Below are positions 49,502-57,655 of a DNA stretch of 64,000 nucleotides, one piece after another. The first letter of the stretch is position 1. Every line of letters begins with the position of its first letter. A model generated the notes under the pieces. The model did no database searches and had not been told where the DNA came from. It worked only from the letters and a program-made list of their open reading frames with translations. Origin of the DNA: Neobacillus mesonae (GTDB lineage Bacteria > Bacillota > Bacilli > Bacillales > Cytobacillaceae); contig NZ_KV440949.1 in NCBI RefSeq assembly GCF_001636315.1, positions 5,164,084-5,228,083 of the forward strand. Direction: 5' to 3'. The position numbers and the translations under genes were made by a program.

Positions 49502-50634
49502 TGGAAGCCGTTCATTTTCTTCAAAGCTTGTTGCAGGTGAACAGTTCTAATCCGCCAGGAAATGAGCATCGAGTTGCGGAGATTTTTGAAAAACGGTGCA
49601 GGAAACTTGGAATTTCCCATCGAATTGATAGATTGGAAGAAACAAGAAGCAATTTTATTGTGGAGTACAAGGGAGGCAGTCCGAGAAAGCTGCTTTTATG
49701 CGGCCATATGGATACCGTCATTCCCGGAGAAGTCGAATGGGAATATTCACCTTACTCAGGTGAAATTGTCGGCTCAAGAATTTATGGAAGAGGCGCATCT
49801 GATATGAAAAGCGGGTTAGCTGCAATGTATCTTGCCCTAGAAGAGCTGATCCTGGAAAAAGCTGAACTTCCACTCAGTGTAGAATTCTTGGCAACAGCCG
49901 GCGAAGAAGTTGATAGCTGCGGAGCAATCGACTATGTCAATCATGATCATTCCACTGATATAGAAGCGATAATTATTGGGGAGCCGACGAATGAAAAAAT
50001 CGTCATTGGTCATAAAGGAGCCCTATGGCTCGAAATTGTGACTTTTGGAAAGACTGCTCATGGTTCGATGCCAGGGCAAGGTATTAATGCTATTCATCAG
50101 ATGATGAAAGTGATTGAATTGCTGGATGACTTAAAATTACAATGGAAAATTAGCAATCAACCATTGGGCGATAGCAGCATGGCGGTTACAAAAATCAACG
50201 GTGGTATACAAACGAACGTGATTCCTGACCGCTGCAGTCTCCAAGTCGATATTCGAACTGTTCCACCACAATCACATCAAAACCTTATTAAGGAGTTAAA
50301 AGAAAGGTTAGATAGTATCAAGACACAAGACTCGCACTTTGAATTTGAAATAATACAATTACTAGATCGTTCTTCCATAATAACCAAGCCTGAAGCGACA
50401 TTAATTAAATGCGCATTAGAGCTAAAAGAGAAAAATATAAAGGATTGTTACGGTGTTTCCTATTATACAGACGGTGCCGTATTAAATCCTCACAGTCTGA
50501 TCCCAACACTGATTTATGGACCAGGTGATGAAAAGCTTGCACATCAGCCGAATGAATGGGTAGACATAGATGCTTACACACGAGCTATTCGTTTTTATAA
50601 GAATTTAATCGTAAAATTCTGCAGTTATTATTAA
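49501..50634 (+). CDS. M20-family metallohydrolase (ArgE/DapE type), candidate N-formylglycine deformylase
   Basis: The 377-residue enzyme has the two-zinc M20 site: LLCGHMDTV, GRGASDMKSG, AGEEVDSCGA, IGEPTN and AHQPNEW, with the dimerisation domain between. M20 enzymes hydrolyse N-acyl and N-carbamoyl amino acids. As last gene of the operon it would release glycine and formate from N-formylglycine. The exact acyl substrate cannot be read from the sequence. Translation is coupled to the DUF1989 gene. Confidence 0.88.
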   Translation: MEAVHFLQSLLQVNSSNPPGNEHRVAEIFEKRCRKLGISHRIDRLEETRSNFIVEYKGGSPRKLLLCGHMDTVIPGEVEWEYSPYSGEIVGSRIYGRGASDMKSGLAAMYLALEELILEKAELPLSVEFLATAGEEVDSCGAIDYVNHDHSTDIEAIIIGEPTNEKIVIGHKGALWLEIVTFGKTAHGSMPGQGINAIHQMMKVIELLDDLKLQWKISNQPLGDSSMAVTKINGGIQTNVIPDRCSLQVDIRTVPPQSHQNLIKELKERLDSIKTQDSHFEFEIIQLLDRSSIITKPEATLIKCALELKEKNIKDCYGVSYYTDGAVLNPHSLIPTLIYGPGDEKLAHQPNEWVDIDAYTRAIRFYKNLIVKFCSYY

Positions 50635-50669
50635 CTCTCGAAAAATGATTGTCCGATGGAAAAGGCATC

Positions 50670-50698
50670 TTGATAGGTTTTTACAGCTCAAATACGAT
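50670..50698 (+). promoter_or_regulatory. Promoter of the guanine-deaminase-like gene
   Basis: TTGATA, 17 bases, TACGAT, with the expected start near 50705, about 27 bases before the riboswitch aptamer. Confidence 0.6.
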
Positions 50699-50731
50699 GT
50701 AAATAAAATAGACATCTAAATATTAAAATCG

Positions 50732-50800
50732 TTTCATATAATTTCGAAAATAAGGTTCGAAAGTCTCTACCTGGGACCTCAAATCCCTGACTATGAAACT
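50732..50800 (+). promoter_or_regulatory. Purine riboswitch, guanine-class aptamer
   Basis: P1 is GUUUCAUA/UAUGAAAC. P2 UUCGA/UCGAA carries loop AAAUAAGG, J2/3 is GUCUCUACC, P3 GGGA/UCCC carries loop CCUCAAA, and J3/1 is UGACUA with the guanine-type C. Loop-loop GG and CC partners are kept, but the P3 loop reads CCUCAAA instead of the usual CCGUAAA. No T-run terminator is seen downstream. UUCAUAGU at 50860-50867 could pair with P1' (ACUAUGAA), so control may be translational. The rest of 50635-50890 holds no gene. Confidence 0.85.
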
Positions 50801-50890
50801 ATGTTTATGCGATAGCATTGGTTTATACCGGCGGAATGGTATTAGAAATCAACTTCATATTCATAGTAGATATTATAGGGGGACTATTAA

Positions 50891-52228
50891 ATGAGCTCGA
50901 TCCTTATTAAAAATGCAGAAATTGTTACGATGAACAATCAGGAAGAAATTATTTTCGGTGATCTTTATATTGTGGATGACCGAATTGTTGACGTTGGGAA
51001 AGACCTTCCGTATGCGGCTCAAAGAGTAATAGATGCGAGAGGGAGGACCGTTATTCCTGGATTCATCCAAACGCATATCCATCTCTGTCAAACTCTATTT
51101 CGGGGTCAAGCAGATGATTTGGAGCTTATGGATTGGCTTAAGAAAAAAATTTGGCCGCTAGAAGCCTCTCATGATGCCGAATCAAGCTATTATTCTGCAA
51201 TGCTGGGTATTGGTGAGCTTATCCAAAGCGGTACTACAACAATCGTAGATATGGAAACAGTTCATTATACTGACGAAGCCTTTCAAGCCATTGATCAAAG
51301 TGGAATTCGTGCCTTTGCTGGTAAAGTAATGATGGACCTTGGGGAAGAGGTTCCTGAAGGATTAAGAGAGAATACTAATGACTCCATTCAAAAGAGTGTC
51401 GATCTTCTGGAAAAATGGCATTTGCATGACAATGGAAGAATTGAATACACTTTCTGTCCAAGATTTGTCGTTTCTTGTACAGAGGAACTTTTAATAGAAG
51501 TACAAAAGCTTTCGCAAAAATATCACGTGAAGGTACATACTCATGCCTCTGAAAACCGTGGCGAAATTGAGATTGTTGAAAGAGAACGGGGAATGCGTAA
51601 TGTCGTTTACCTGGATTACCTGGGCCTTGCAAATGAAAGTCTCATTTTAGCACACTGTGTATGGTTAGATGAGGAAGAAAAGAGAATTATAAAGGAACGG
51701 GGCGTAAAAATGACCCATTGTCCTGGGTCAAATTTGAAATTGGCCTCTGGAATTGCCGATATCCCGGGCATGATTGATCGTGATGCATTTATTAGCCTTG
51801 GAGCAGATGGGGCACCATGTAATAATAATTTAGATATGCTTAATGAAATGAGATTAGCGGCAATTATTCATAAACCAACTTATGGTCCAACAAGCATGGA
51901 TGCCAAAACGGTGTTCCGGATGGCGACAATAGGGGGGGCCAGAGCGGTTGGCCTTGAGGACCAAATCGGAAGTATCGAAATAGGAAAAAAAGCTGATCTT
52001 GCAATTCTAAACCTAAATGATTTCCATATGTACCCATCATTCGGAGTCGATACAATCTCGAGAATTGTTTATTCCGCAACCCGAGCAGATGTTGAAACGA
52101 CGATTATTAATGGAAAAATCGTAATGGAAAATAGATTTCTGAAGACTATGGATAAGGAAATTATTTTAAAAGAATCGAATAAGGCAATTAAACGGCTGCT
52201 TGGAAAAATTCCTAATTTACAAGCTTAA
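50891..52228 (+). CDS. Amidohydrolase of the SsnA/AtzA/TrzA type, candidate guanine deaminase
   Basis: The 445-residue enzyme has the mononuclear metal site of this deaminase family: TQTHIHLCQTLFRG, VHTHASEN with the catalytic glutamate, LAHCVWLDE and GADGAPCNNN. Members deaminate guanine, S-adenosylhomocysteine, 8-oxoguanine or triazines. A guanine-class riboswitch in its leader and its place after the xanthine operon favour guanine to xanthine. S-adenosylhomocysteine or 5'-deoxyadenosine deamination is the main alternative. Confidence 0.85.
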   Translation: MSSILIKNAEIVTMNNQEEIIFGDLYIVDDRIVDVGKDLPYAAQRVIDARGRTVIPGFIQTHIHLCQTLFRGQADDLELMDWLKKKIWPLEASHDAESSYYSAMLGIGELIQSGTTTIVDMETVHYTDEAFQAIDQSGIRAFAGKVMMDLGEEVPEGLRENTNDSIQKSVDLLEKWHLHDNGRIEYTFCPRFVVSCTEELLIEVQKLSQKYHVKVHTHASENRGEIEIVERERGMRNVVYLDYLGLANESLILAHCVWLDEEEKRIIKERGVKMTHCPGSNLKLASGIADIPGMIDRDAFISLGADGAPCNNNLDMLNEMRLAAIIHKPTYGPTSMDAKTVFRMATIGGARAVGLEDQIGSIEIGKKADLAILNLNDFHMYPSFGVDTISRIVYSATRADVETTIINGKIVMENRFLKTMDKEIILKESNKAIKRLLGKIPNLQA

Positions 52229-52369
52229 AAATGTTAGAACAGGAAATATTATTCAGAAAAATTTTTTCTGTCTCATTAACTTGAGTATACTTAATTATTG
52301 AGACAAAAGCTAAATTTTAAATATAATAATATTATGTAAACTGATAAAATCATAAAATAGAAGAGGGGT

Positions 52370-52399
52370 AACAGCTGCCATCTAGGATTGGCAGCTGTT
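52370..52399. terminator. Hairpin between guanine-deaminase-like gene and xerS
   Basis: AACAGCTGCCA / TGGCAGCTGTT is an 11-bp perfect stem with an eight-base loop. It overlaps the xerS stop codon. T-runs are weak on both sides, so termination efficiency is uncertain. Confidence 0.5.
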
Positions 52400-53480
52400 A
52401 TTGTTCCTTTGGCATATCCATTTTATCAACAGCAATCTTTAAATCATCATTACGGATATGCGTATAAATCATCGTTGTCTGGATTGATGAATGACCTAAT
52501 TGCCGGCGTAATTTCGGAACATCGTTGATTTCCGCATGATATCTGGTTGCAAACGAATGCCGTAATTTATGTACGGATAACGCCGGTTTTCCAAATGCTG
52601 CAGCGTATTTTTCAACCAATTTTTCAACTGATCGGGCTGTTAAACGTCTGGATTTTCCTTTTGGGCCCATTGGTGCAGCTACAAATAATGCTTTATTATT
52701 TTTATCAACCTGGTACTTAGCCGTTCTGACAGCTAAATATTCCTGCAGGTCATCCATAGCAATCTGACTGAAAAAAACAAATTGTTCTTTATTACCTTTA
52801 CGAATAACTCTGGCGCAATATTTGCTGAAATCAATGTCATCGAGATCCAAGCCGATCAGCTCTGATAAACGAAGCCCTGAACCCAGAATTAATGAAATAA
52901 TCGCAGTATCACGTTCTTTATTTAATTGGTAAAAGTTCGAGATTTTTTTGTTATCTTTGTTTAATTCGCCGTAATCACGAGCTATAAACAGACGAAACTG
53001 CTCATATTCGTCACCTAGCAATATTTTTCCTTCCATTTTATTTGCCCGTGTTTCCATTGTTTCTTTAACCTCATTAAATTCAATTTTGGCCATAACATTA
53101 CGGTTAATATATGGTTGCAAATCAGGTGTTTCAGCAATGTTTTGCAGGTAATTGAACAGCGATTTTAACGCAGATAACTTGCGATTAACCGTTAATTCCT
53201 TATTGTTTAACTCATAGTGAAGAAAGTTTAAAAATCCTTCAACTTCAAGCACTGTCAGCTGCTCCAGACGTTCTAACGGAATATCCTTAATGCTGCAGGT
53301 GCAAAGTTGCTCGGTGATCATCCAGTTGAAGAAAATTTTGTAGTCATGACAGTAATTAAACAATGATGCAGTCGAAAGCTTTCTAAGTTTGTGATTGATG
53401 TATTCCTCAACATACCAAGGAAGCTCATTTAGTAAAGCTTGCAGTTTTTTAAAATTTTGCTGCTTTTCGGGATTTACCAT
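52398..53480 (-). CDS. xerS: Tyrosine recombinase XerS
   Basis: The 360-residue recombinase has a SAM-like core-binding N-terminus and a catalytic domain with Arg in LGSGLRLSELIGLDL, HKLRHSFATR, the LGHSSIQTTMIYTH box, and the nucleophile tyrosine in the last. The start LNELPWYVEEYINHKL matches XerS, the single-recombinase form acting at dif-type sites for chromosome dimer resolution. It is therefore probably a housekeeping gene rather than an integrase. A 12-bp inverted repeat lies just upstream. Confidence 0.88.
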   Translation of the reverse strand: MVNPEKQQNFKKLQALLNELPWYVEEYINHKLRKLSTASLFNYCHDYKIFFNWMITEQLCTCSIKDIPLERLEQLTVLEVEGFLNFLHYELNNKELTVNRKLSALKSLFNYLQNIAETPDLQPYINRNVMAKIEFNEVKETMETRANKMEGKILLGDEYEQFRLFIARDYGELNKDNKKISNFYQLNKERDTAIISLILGSGLRLSELIGLDLDDIDFSKYCARVIRKGNKEQFVFFSQIAMDDLQEYLAVRTAKYQVDKNNKALFVAAPMGPKGKSRRLTARSVEKLVEKYAAAFGKPALSVHKLRHSFATRYHAEINDVPKLRRQLGHSSIQTTMIYTHIRNDDLKIAVDKMDMPKEQ

Positions 53481-53513
53481 AATAACACCTCACTACTATA
53501 TTTTACCTTAGGT

Positions 53514-53551
53514 ACATTATTACGTCAAATTTATATTTTACGTAATAATGT
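53514..53551. repeat. Inverted repeat upstream of xerS
   Basis: ACATTATTACGT (53514-53525) and ACGTAATAATGT (53540-53551) are perfect 12-bp arms around a 14-base AT-rich centre. This may be an operator, or a recombinase-binding site, since XerS target sites often lie beside the gene. The spacing differs from the 11-6-11 pattern of classic dif. Confidence 0.6.
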
Positions 53552-53606
53552 TTGATAAAGATGTTCAAGGAAAAACTTCCCGTCACCTTTTATAAATAAT
53601 GTAAAG

Positions 53607-53643
53607 AAAAAACTGATCTCTTATATTAAAAGATCAGTTTTTT
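53607..53643 (-). terminator. Terminator downstream of the small coiled-coil gene
   Basis: AAAAAACTGATCT / AGATCAGTTTTTT perfect stem with A and T tracts on both sides, usable on either strand. Confidence 0.85.
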
Positions 53644-53661
53644 CTTAAAAATAAATATCTA

Positions 53662-54018
53662 TTAATTATTATTATTTATAATAATAACCATTTCGTTATA
53701 TACAGCAACAACCTCTTGATAAGCGGCTTCGATTGCATTAATGTCAACATCAGCTTCAAAATTGGTTCGGATTTCATCGAACTCATTATCAAATAGATCG
53801 AGTTTTTGTTGAAACAACTGAATGGTTTTTGCCTGATCCAGCTTTGAATCCATATAAGTATAGATGGTAAATGAGTGTCGATTTGCAGAGAATTTCTCGT
53901 ATAAGTCTAAACGTTCTCTGCCTTTCTCTTTCGCATTACGTTTTAGTTCGTTCATACTTTTTAATACATTTTCGCCTTGCTGCTTTATTAATTCTAGCTG
54001 TTGCATATTTAGATCCAT
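53662..54018 (-). CDS. Helical protein, unknown function
   Basis: The 118-residue soluble protein is charged, predicted helical throughout, and ends in IIINNNN. It has no cysteine, signal peptide or membrane segment. The pattern resembles small coiled-coil proteins of the YlbF/YmcA kind only in general character. No family is recognised. It has its own terminator. Confidence 0.7.
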   Translation of the reverse strand: MDLNMQQLELIKQQGENVLKSMNELKRNAKEKGRERLDLYEKFSANRHSFTIYTYMDSKLDQAKTIQLFQQKLDLFDNEFDEIRTNFEADVDINAIEAAYQEVVAVYNEMVIIINNNN

Positions 54019-54124
54019 CTTTATTGCGACCTTTCATATCTGAATTACAAAAAACATTATATCACAAAAAAATAATGGGAACGGTTACAACGTTTTAATT
54101 AAGAAACTAGCAATATCAAAGAAC

Positions 54125-54325
54125 TTACTTCTTCTTTGATTGAATATATTTTTGTGTTAGCATTCCTGCATTATATACCGAAAAAATCATAACAATGTAA
54201 AATAATAGCCGAGGAAAATAGAATTCTCTTTCACCAGTAAAATTAGTATAATTAAAAGAATTAATAATAAAACAAATCGAGACTAAAATGGATAAGATGA
54301 ATTGACCTTTTACGGATATAATCAT
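54125..54325 (-). CDS. Small membrane protein, unknown function
   Basis: The 66-residue product has two hydrophobic stretches (about residues 6-24 and 36-56) and a lysine-rich C-terminus (YIQSKKK). A GGAGGGA ribosome site precedes the ATG at 54325. The topology suggests a two-helix membrane protein. No family is recognised. Confidence 0.6.
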   Translation of the reverse strand: MIISVKGQFILSILVSICFIINSFNYTNFTGEREFYFPRLLFYIVMIFSVYNAGMLTQKYIQSKKK

Positions 54326-54361
54326 CGGTCCCTCCTATTTTTTTTCGCCTTAAAACTTTAG

Positions 54362-54835
54362 CTAATCAAAATTATTTATATAAGCTTCCGGTGTGATTTC
54401 CGTATATTTGTAAATTTTTTCTCCTTCATCTGTAGTCATGGTTAAAGTATCTTTTCTATCATTAAATTCAAATGAAAAGTTTTCCCCAAGATTTTCTTCG
54501 TTTATGAAAGTAGCATAGATTTTATTTCCTTCTTGGGCAGTATTCATAAAATATTTAGTACTTTTACTTACGTTTTTATTTAACTGCGTTAATTGGAATT
54601 TATCATTGCCGTTAGATATGACAATATAGGAATCGACTGAAACCCAAAACCCGTATAAATCGGCGCGTGTTGGCCCATTTGCAATTTTCCCGACAAACTT
54701 CTCTTCTACAGTTTCATTTTGCAATTCGTGGATTTTCTTTTTGATTTCCTCTTGTATAATATTTTCTTCATCACACGCTGATAGTCCTAAAATAATAGAT
54801 ATTCCTGCCGCTGCTTTTAATGCTTTCAACTTCAC
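54362..54835 (-). CDS. Putative lipoprotein, unknown function
   Basis: The 157-residue product has a lipoprotein signal: basic start MKLKALKAAAG, hydrophobic core and lipobox LSAC with the acylated cysteine near residue 20. The mature part is charged with strand-like repeats, resembling small lipocalin-like or immunity-type lipoproteins only by length. It is probably anchored on the outer face of the membrane. Confidence 0.75.
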   Translation of the reverse strand: MKLKALKAAAGISIILGLSACDEENIIQEEIKKKIHELQNETVEEKFVGKIANGPTRADLYGFWVSVDSYIVISNGNDKFQLTQLNKNVSKSTKYFMNTAQEGNKIYATFINEENLGENFSFEFNDRKDTLTMTTDEGEKIYKYTEITPEAYINNFD

Positions 54836-54975
54836 TAGTTCCCCTCTGTTATTGGGAAAAATCCCCTTTTAAAATAGTTTAAATGAAATTCCAGAAATAT
54901 TCCACTGCTACCTTAGGTTAATCGCTCATTTCTATTTATTTCATAAGCAACCAATCAGTGAATGGAAATGCAAAA

Positions 54976-55018
54976 AATAAAAAAGAATCACTACGCAATA
55001 GCGTGGGGATTCTTTTTC
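54976..55018 (-). terminator. Terminator of the right-hand catabolic operon
   Basis: AAAAAGAATC and GATTCTTTTT arms with an inner TACGC/GCGT stem, located just after the hydroxyacyl-CoA dehydrogenase gene on the minus strand. Confidence 0.8.
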
Positions 55019-55068
55019 TATTGGGGTTTATTTAAAAAATGTAAAGTTTACTAAAATATGTCTTAGCG

Positions 55069-56019
55069 CTATTTTTCTATAATTTGTTTTTTAGCTTTAA
55101 TTTTAAGCAGCCGTAAGAAATTTGAATCCCTTTCGGTTAGTACATCATCAATAGATGTGTCTTTGTATGGGTAGATTCCCTCCCCTGTTTTTGATCCAAG
55201 TTTGTTTTGGGCAACAAGTTTATTAATAAATTCCGGTGAGCTTTGACGATTATCTAGATCTGGGAACAGAATATCGAAAATTCGTTTCCAAGTGTCTAAG
55301 CCGCCATAGTCCACGGTTTCAATGGGCCCGATGAATGCCCATCTAAAGCCGGGTCCATCTTTTATTATTTTATCCATATCCTCCATACTTACAATGTCTT
55401 CATCAATTAATGCCAACGCTTCTCTTAATAAGGCAGCCTGTATCCTATTTACGACAAATCCTTGGATTTCTTTCTTTAATAGAATAGGAGTTTTTCCGAT
55501 ACTTTTTAGCAACGACATAGTTGTATCAATTACACGTTTGGAAGTACACTCATGTTTGATCACTTCAACTAAAGGAACTAATGGTGCAGGATTTAAAAAA
55601 TGGGCAATAATAAATCGTTCAGGATAGGTGCTGTGTTGAATTAATGTTGTAAGAGGAATCGTGGATGTATTTGATGCGATAATAACATCCTGAGTACAAA
55701 TAGTTTCTAATGATCTATACAGATCCCATTTTAACTGCAAAACCTCGGGAATAGCTTCAATGACGAATTTTGAATCGACAAGACTTTCTTCCAAATTGGT
55801 TGTCATTTGAATTTGCTTTAATGCTTGTTCTTTTTCCCTTGGAGAAATGAGTTCGTTTTTAACATATAAATCTAAATTTTTGTTAATTGAATCAAACGCA
55901 TTTCTTAATTTCTCCTTTGTTAAATCATATAAATGTACAGGTATCCCGACAAGCGCAAACACTTGAGCAATGCCATGCCCCATTACCCCCGACCCAATAA
56001 CAGTTGCTTTTTGAATCAT
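55069..56019 (-). CDS. 3-hydroxyacyl-CoA dehydrogenase-family protein
   Basis: The 316-residue oxidoreductase has the N-terminal NAD loop VIGSGVMGHGIAQVFA and the catalytic histidine region IIAHFLNPAPLVPLVEV, followed by GFVVNRIQAALLREAL of the C-terminal helical domain. Family members oxidise 3-hydroxyacyl-CoA, carnitine or L-gulonate. As last gene of a cluster with permease and amidohydrolases, it may use a non-CoA hydroxy acid. The substrate is not deducible. Confidence 0.85.
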   Translation of the reverse strand: MIQKATVIGSGVMGHGIAQVFALVGIPVHLYDLTKEKLRNAFDSINKNLDLYVKNELISPREKEQALKQIQMTTNLEESLVDSKFVIEAIPEVLQLKWDLYRSLETICTQDVIIASNTSTIPLTTLIQHSTYPERFIIAHFLNPAPLVPLVEVIKHECTSKRVIDTTMSLLKSIGKTPILLKKEIQGFVVNRIQAALLREALALIDEDIVSMEDMDKIIKDGPGFRWAFIGPIETVDYGGLDTWKRIFDILFPDLDNRQSSPEFINKLVAQNKLGSKTGEGIYPYKDTSIDDVLTERDSNFLRLLKIKAKKQIIEK

Positions 56020-56074
56020 AATTTGTCATCCTTTTAATATTATTTTTCACTAGAAAGGTAATCGATATAGAAGA

Positions 56075-57538
56075 TTACATTTTATACTTTTCAACCAATC
56101 CTTCCTCACCCACAAAGGAACTTGCCATATCACCATCAACAGGTGTGGATCCTGCATTTAATGCATCAAATGATTTGCGCATGATTGTTACAGTTGCCCA
56201 ATATAAGAAACCAACAATAGCTGCTGTCCATATTATATTTATCCATCCAACCGGAATACTTCTATTAATGAAAAATCCTACGAATGTCCAAAACATAGCA
56301 ACCCAGTTAAAGCCACTCCAATACCAATAACGGCTTCCTCGAATAAATAATGATGGGATATCAATCTGGCTCCGGGCTAACAGTACATAATGAGCAACAA
56401 ACACACCACCCATTGGAGCAAAAATGTTTCCTAGAATTGACATGTAACCAATATATCCATTAACAAGTTGCGGCAGCAATGAAAAAACAATCCCAATAGC
56501 ACTAACAATGATCGTTCCCCAGAAACGCCCCAATCGAGTAAATATATTACTCAACGATAAACCGCCAGTATATAGGTTTTGAACATTTATTGTCCAATTA
56601 TCCAGCACGATATAAACAGAAATGAGAAGCAAAAACCATATTGCACCATTTGATGCCCCAACAATCACATCAAATGGATTACTGTTTTTGCCTAAGGCTG
56701 CGGCAACGGCATATCCTCCAACAAATGAGCAAATAAGCTGACCAAGTACTGCAGCAACAAATGTACCGACCCACATATCTACCCTTGTTTTGGAATAACG
56801 GCAAAAATCAGCAGCATCTGTAAAGTTTGAGAACCAGGCAGCCGCCATACTCGTTGCCCAAAGTAAAATTAATGCCCACTTCATCCCGTCGCCGCCGGCA
56901 AAACTGAAAACTGCATTCGGGTGAAAGGATGAAGACGGATAATTCATTAAAACATAGATAATTGTAGTGGAAAATAGTAATTTCAAGACAAGGGAGTAAC
57001 GGGATAATATCTTTAACGAGTTGTAGCCAAAGGTAGCGATCAAGACCTGTAATATGGCAAATATTAAACTAACAAGTGTTAAGCTAACCGATTTGTTCAA
57101 AATAACTTCAAGAACAGCAGTTAATCCGAGGGCACCAGAAATTGTTTGAAAGGCAAACCAATAGACGCTGGATATCGTACGCAATCCGGAAGCAAGCCAT
57201 GATCCTCGTATACCAAATACAGAACGCATACTGACAAGTCCAGGGATTCCATAATCGACCCCAACGGTAGCGGCAATAAGGTACACAGAAAAACCCATGG
57301 CTATGCTTAGAAACCCAGCTAATACCGCTTGCCAAAATGACAGACCTGCGGCGATTAAGGAACCACTAATTAAAATAGTACCTGGGTTAACGACAAAATT
57401 TAAAACCATGGCAGAAATATCCCACCATCGAACTGTTCGCAACTCTTCCGGAACTGCCTCAATACCAAACTGTTCAACACCTTTTGGTTGCCGATACTTC
57501 TTAGCCAAAGACTCTTCAATTTTAGAATGTTGATCCAT
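56075..57538 (-). CDS. NCS1-family permease (cytosine/purine/hydantoin/allantoin type)
   Basis: The protein of about 487 residues has about 12 membrane segments and NCS1 features: FVVNPGTILISGSLIAAGLS in the first helix and FTDAADFCRYSKTR in the middle. NCS1 transporters import cytosine, uracil, hydantoins, allantoin or related bases. ATG 57538 follows GGGGGTGA; an in-frame TTG at 57553 covers that ribosome site. It probably imports the substrate of the two adjacent cytosine-deaminase-like hydrolases. Confidence 0.9.
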   Translation of the reverse strand: MDQHSKIEESLAKKYRQPKGVEQFGIEAVPEELRTVRWWDISAMVLNFVVNPGTILISGSLIAAGLSFWQAVLAGFLSIAMGFSVYLIAATVGVDYGIPGLVSMRSVFGIRGSWLASGLRTISSVYWFAFQTISGALGLTAVLEVILNKSVSLTLVSLIFAILQVLIATFGYNSLKILSRYSLVLKLLFSTTIIYVLMNYPSSSFHPNAVFSFAGGDGMKWALILLWATSMAAAWFSNFTDAADFCRYSKTRVDMWVGTFVAAVLGQLICSFVGGYAVAAALGKNSNPFDVIVGASNGAIWFLLLISVYIVLDNWTINVQNLYTGGLSLSNIFTRLGRFWGTIIVSAIGIVFSLLPQLVNGYIGYMSILGNIFAPMGGVFVAHYVLLARSQIDIPSLFIRGSRYWYWSGFNWVAMFWTFVGFFINRSIPVGWINIIWTAAIVGFLYWATVTIMRKSFDALNAGSTPVDGDMASSFVGEEGLVEKYKM

Positions 57539-57655
57539 TACATTCACCCCCAAAGATATGAAAGAAGATTATAAATTTTCAGTTATTTTGAATCGAAATT
57601 AGTTCTTCCCTTTCATTACATTTCCTACGTAATAGATTGAAGTTCTGTAAAGTTA

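Noticed and set aside
39244..50634. The operon as an allantoin-degrading cluster
   Set aside because: The first gene could be an allantoinase, but uricase, allantoate amidohydrolase and ureidoglycolate genes were not recognised, and a UbiX/UbiD decarboxylase has no role in that pathway.
52398..53480. Tyrosine recombinase as evidence of a prophage or integrative element
   Set aside because: The N-terminal and catalytic motifs match housekeeping XerS. No attachment-site duplication, tRNA gene or phage gene is nearby.
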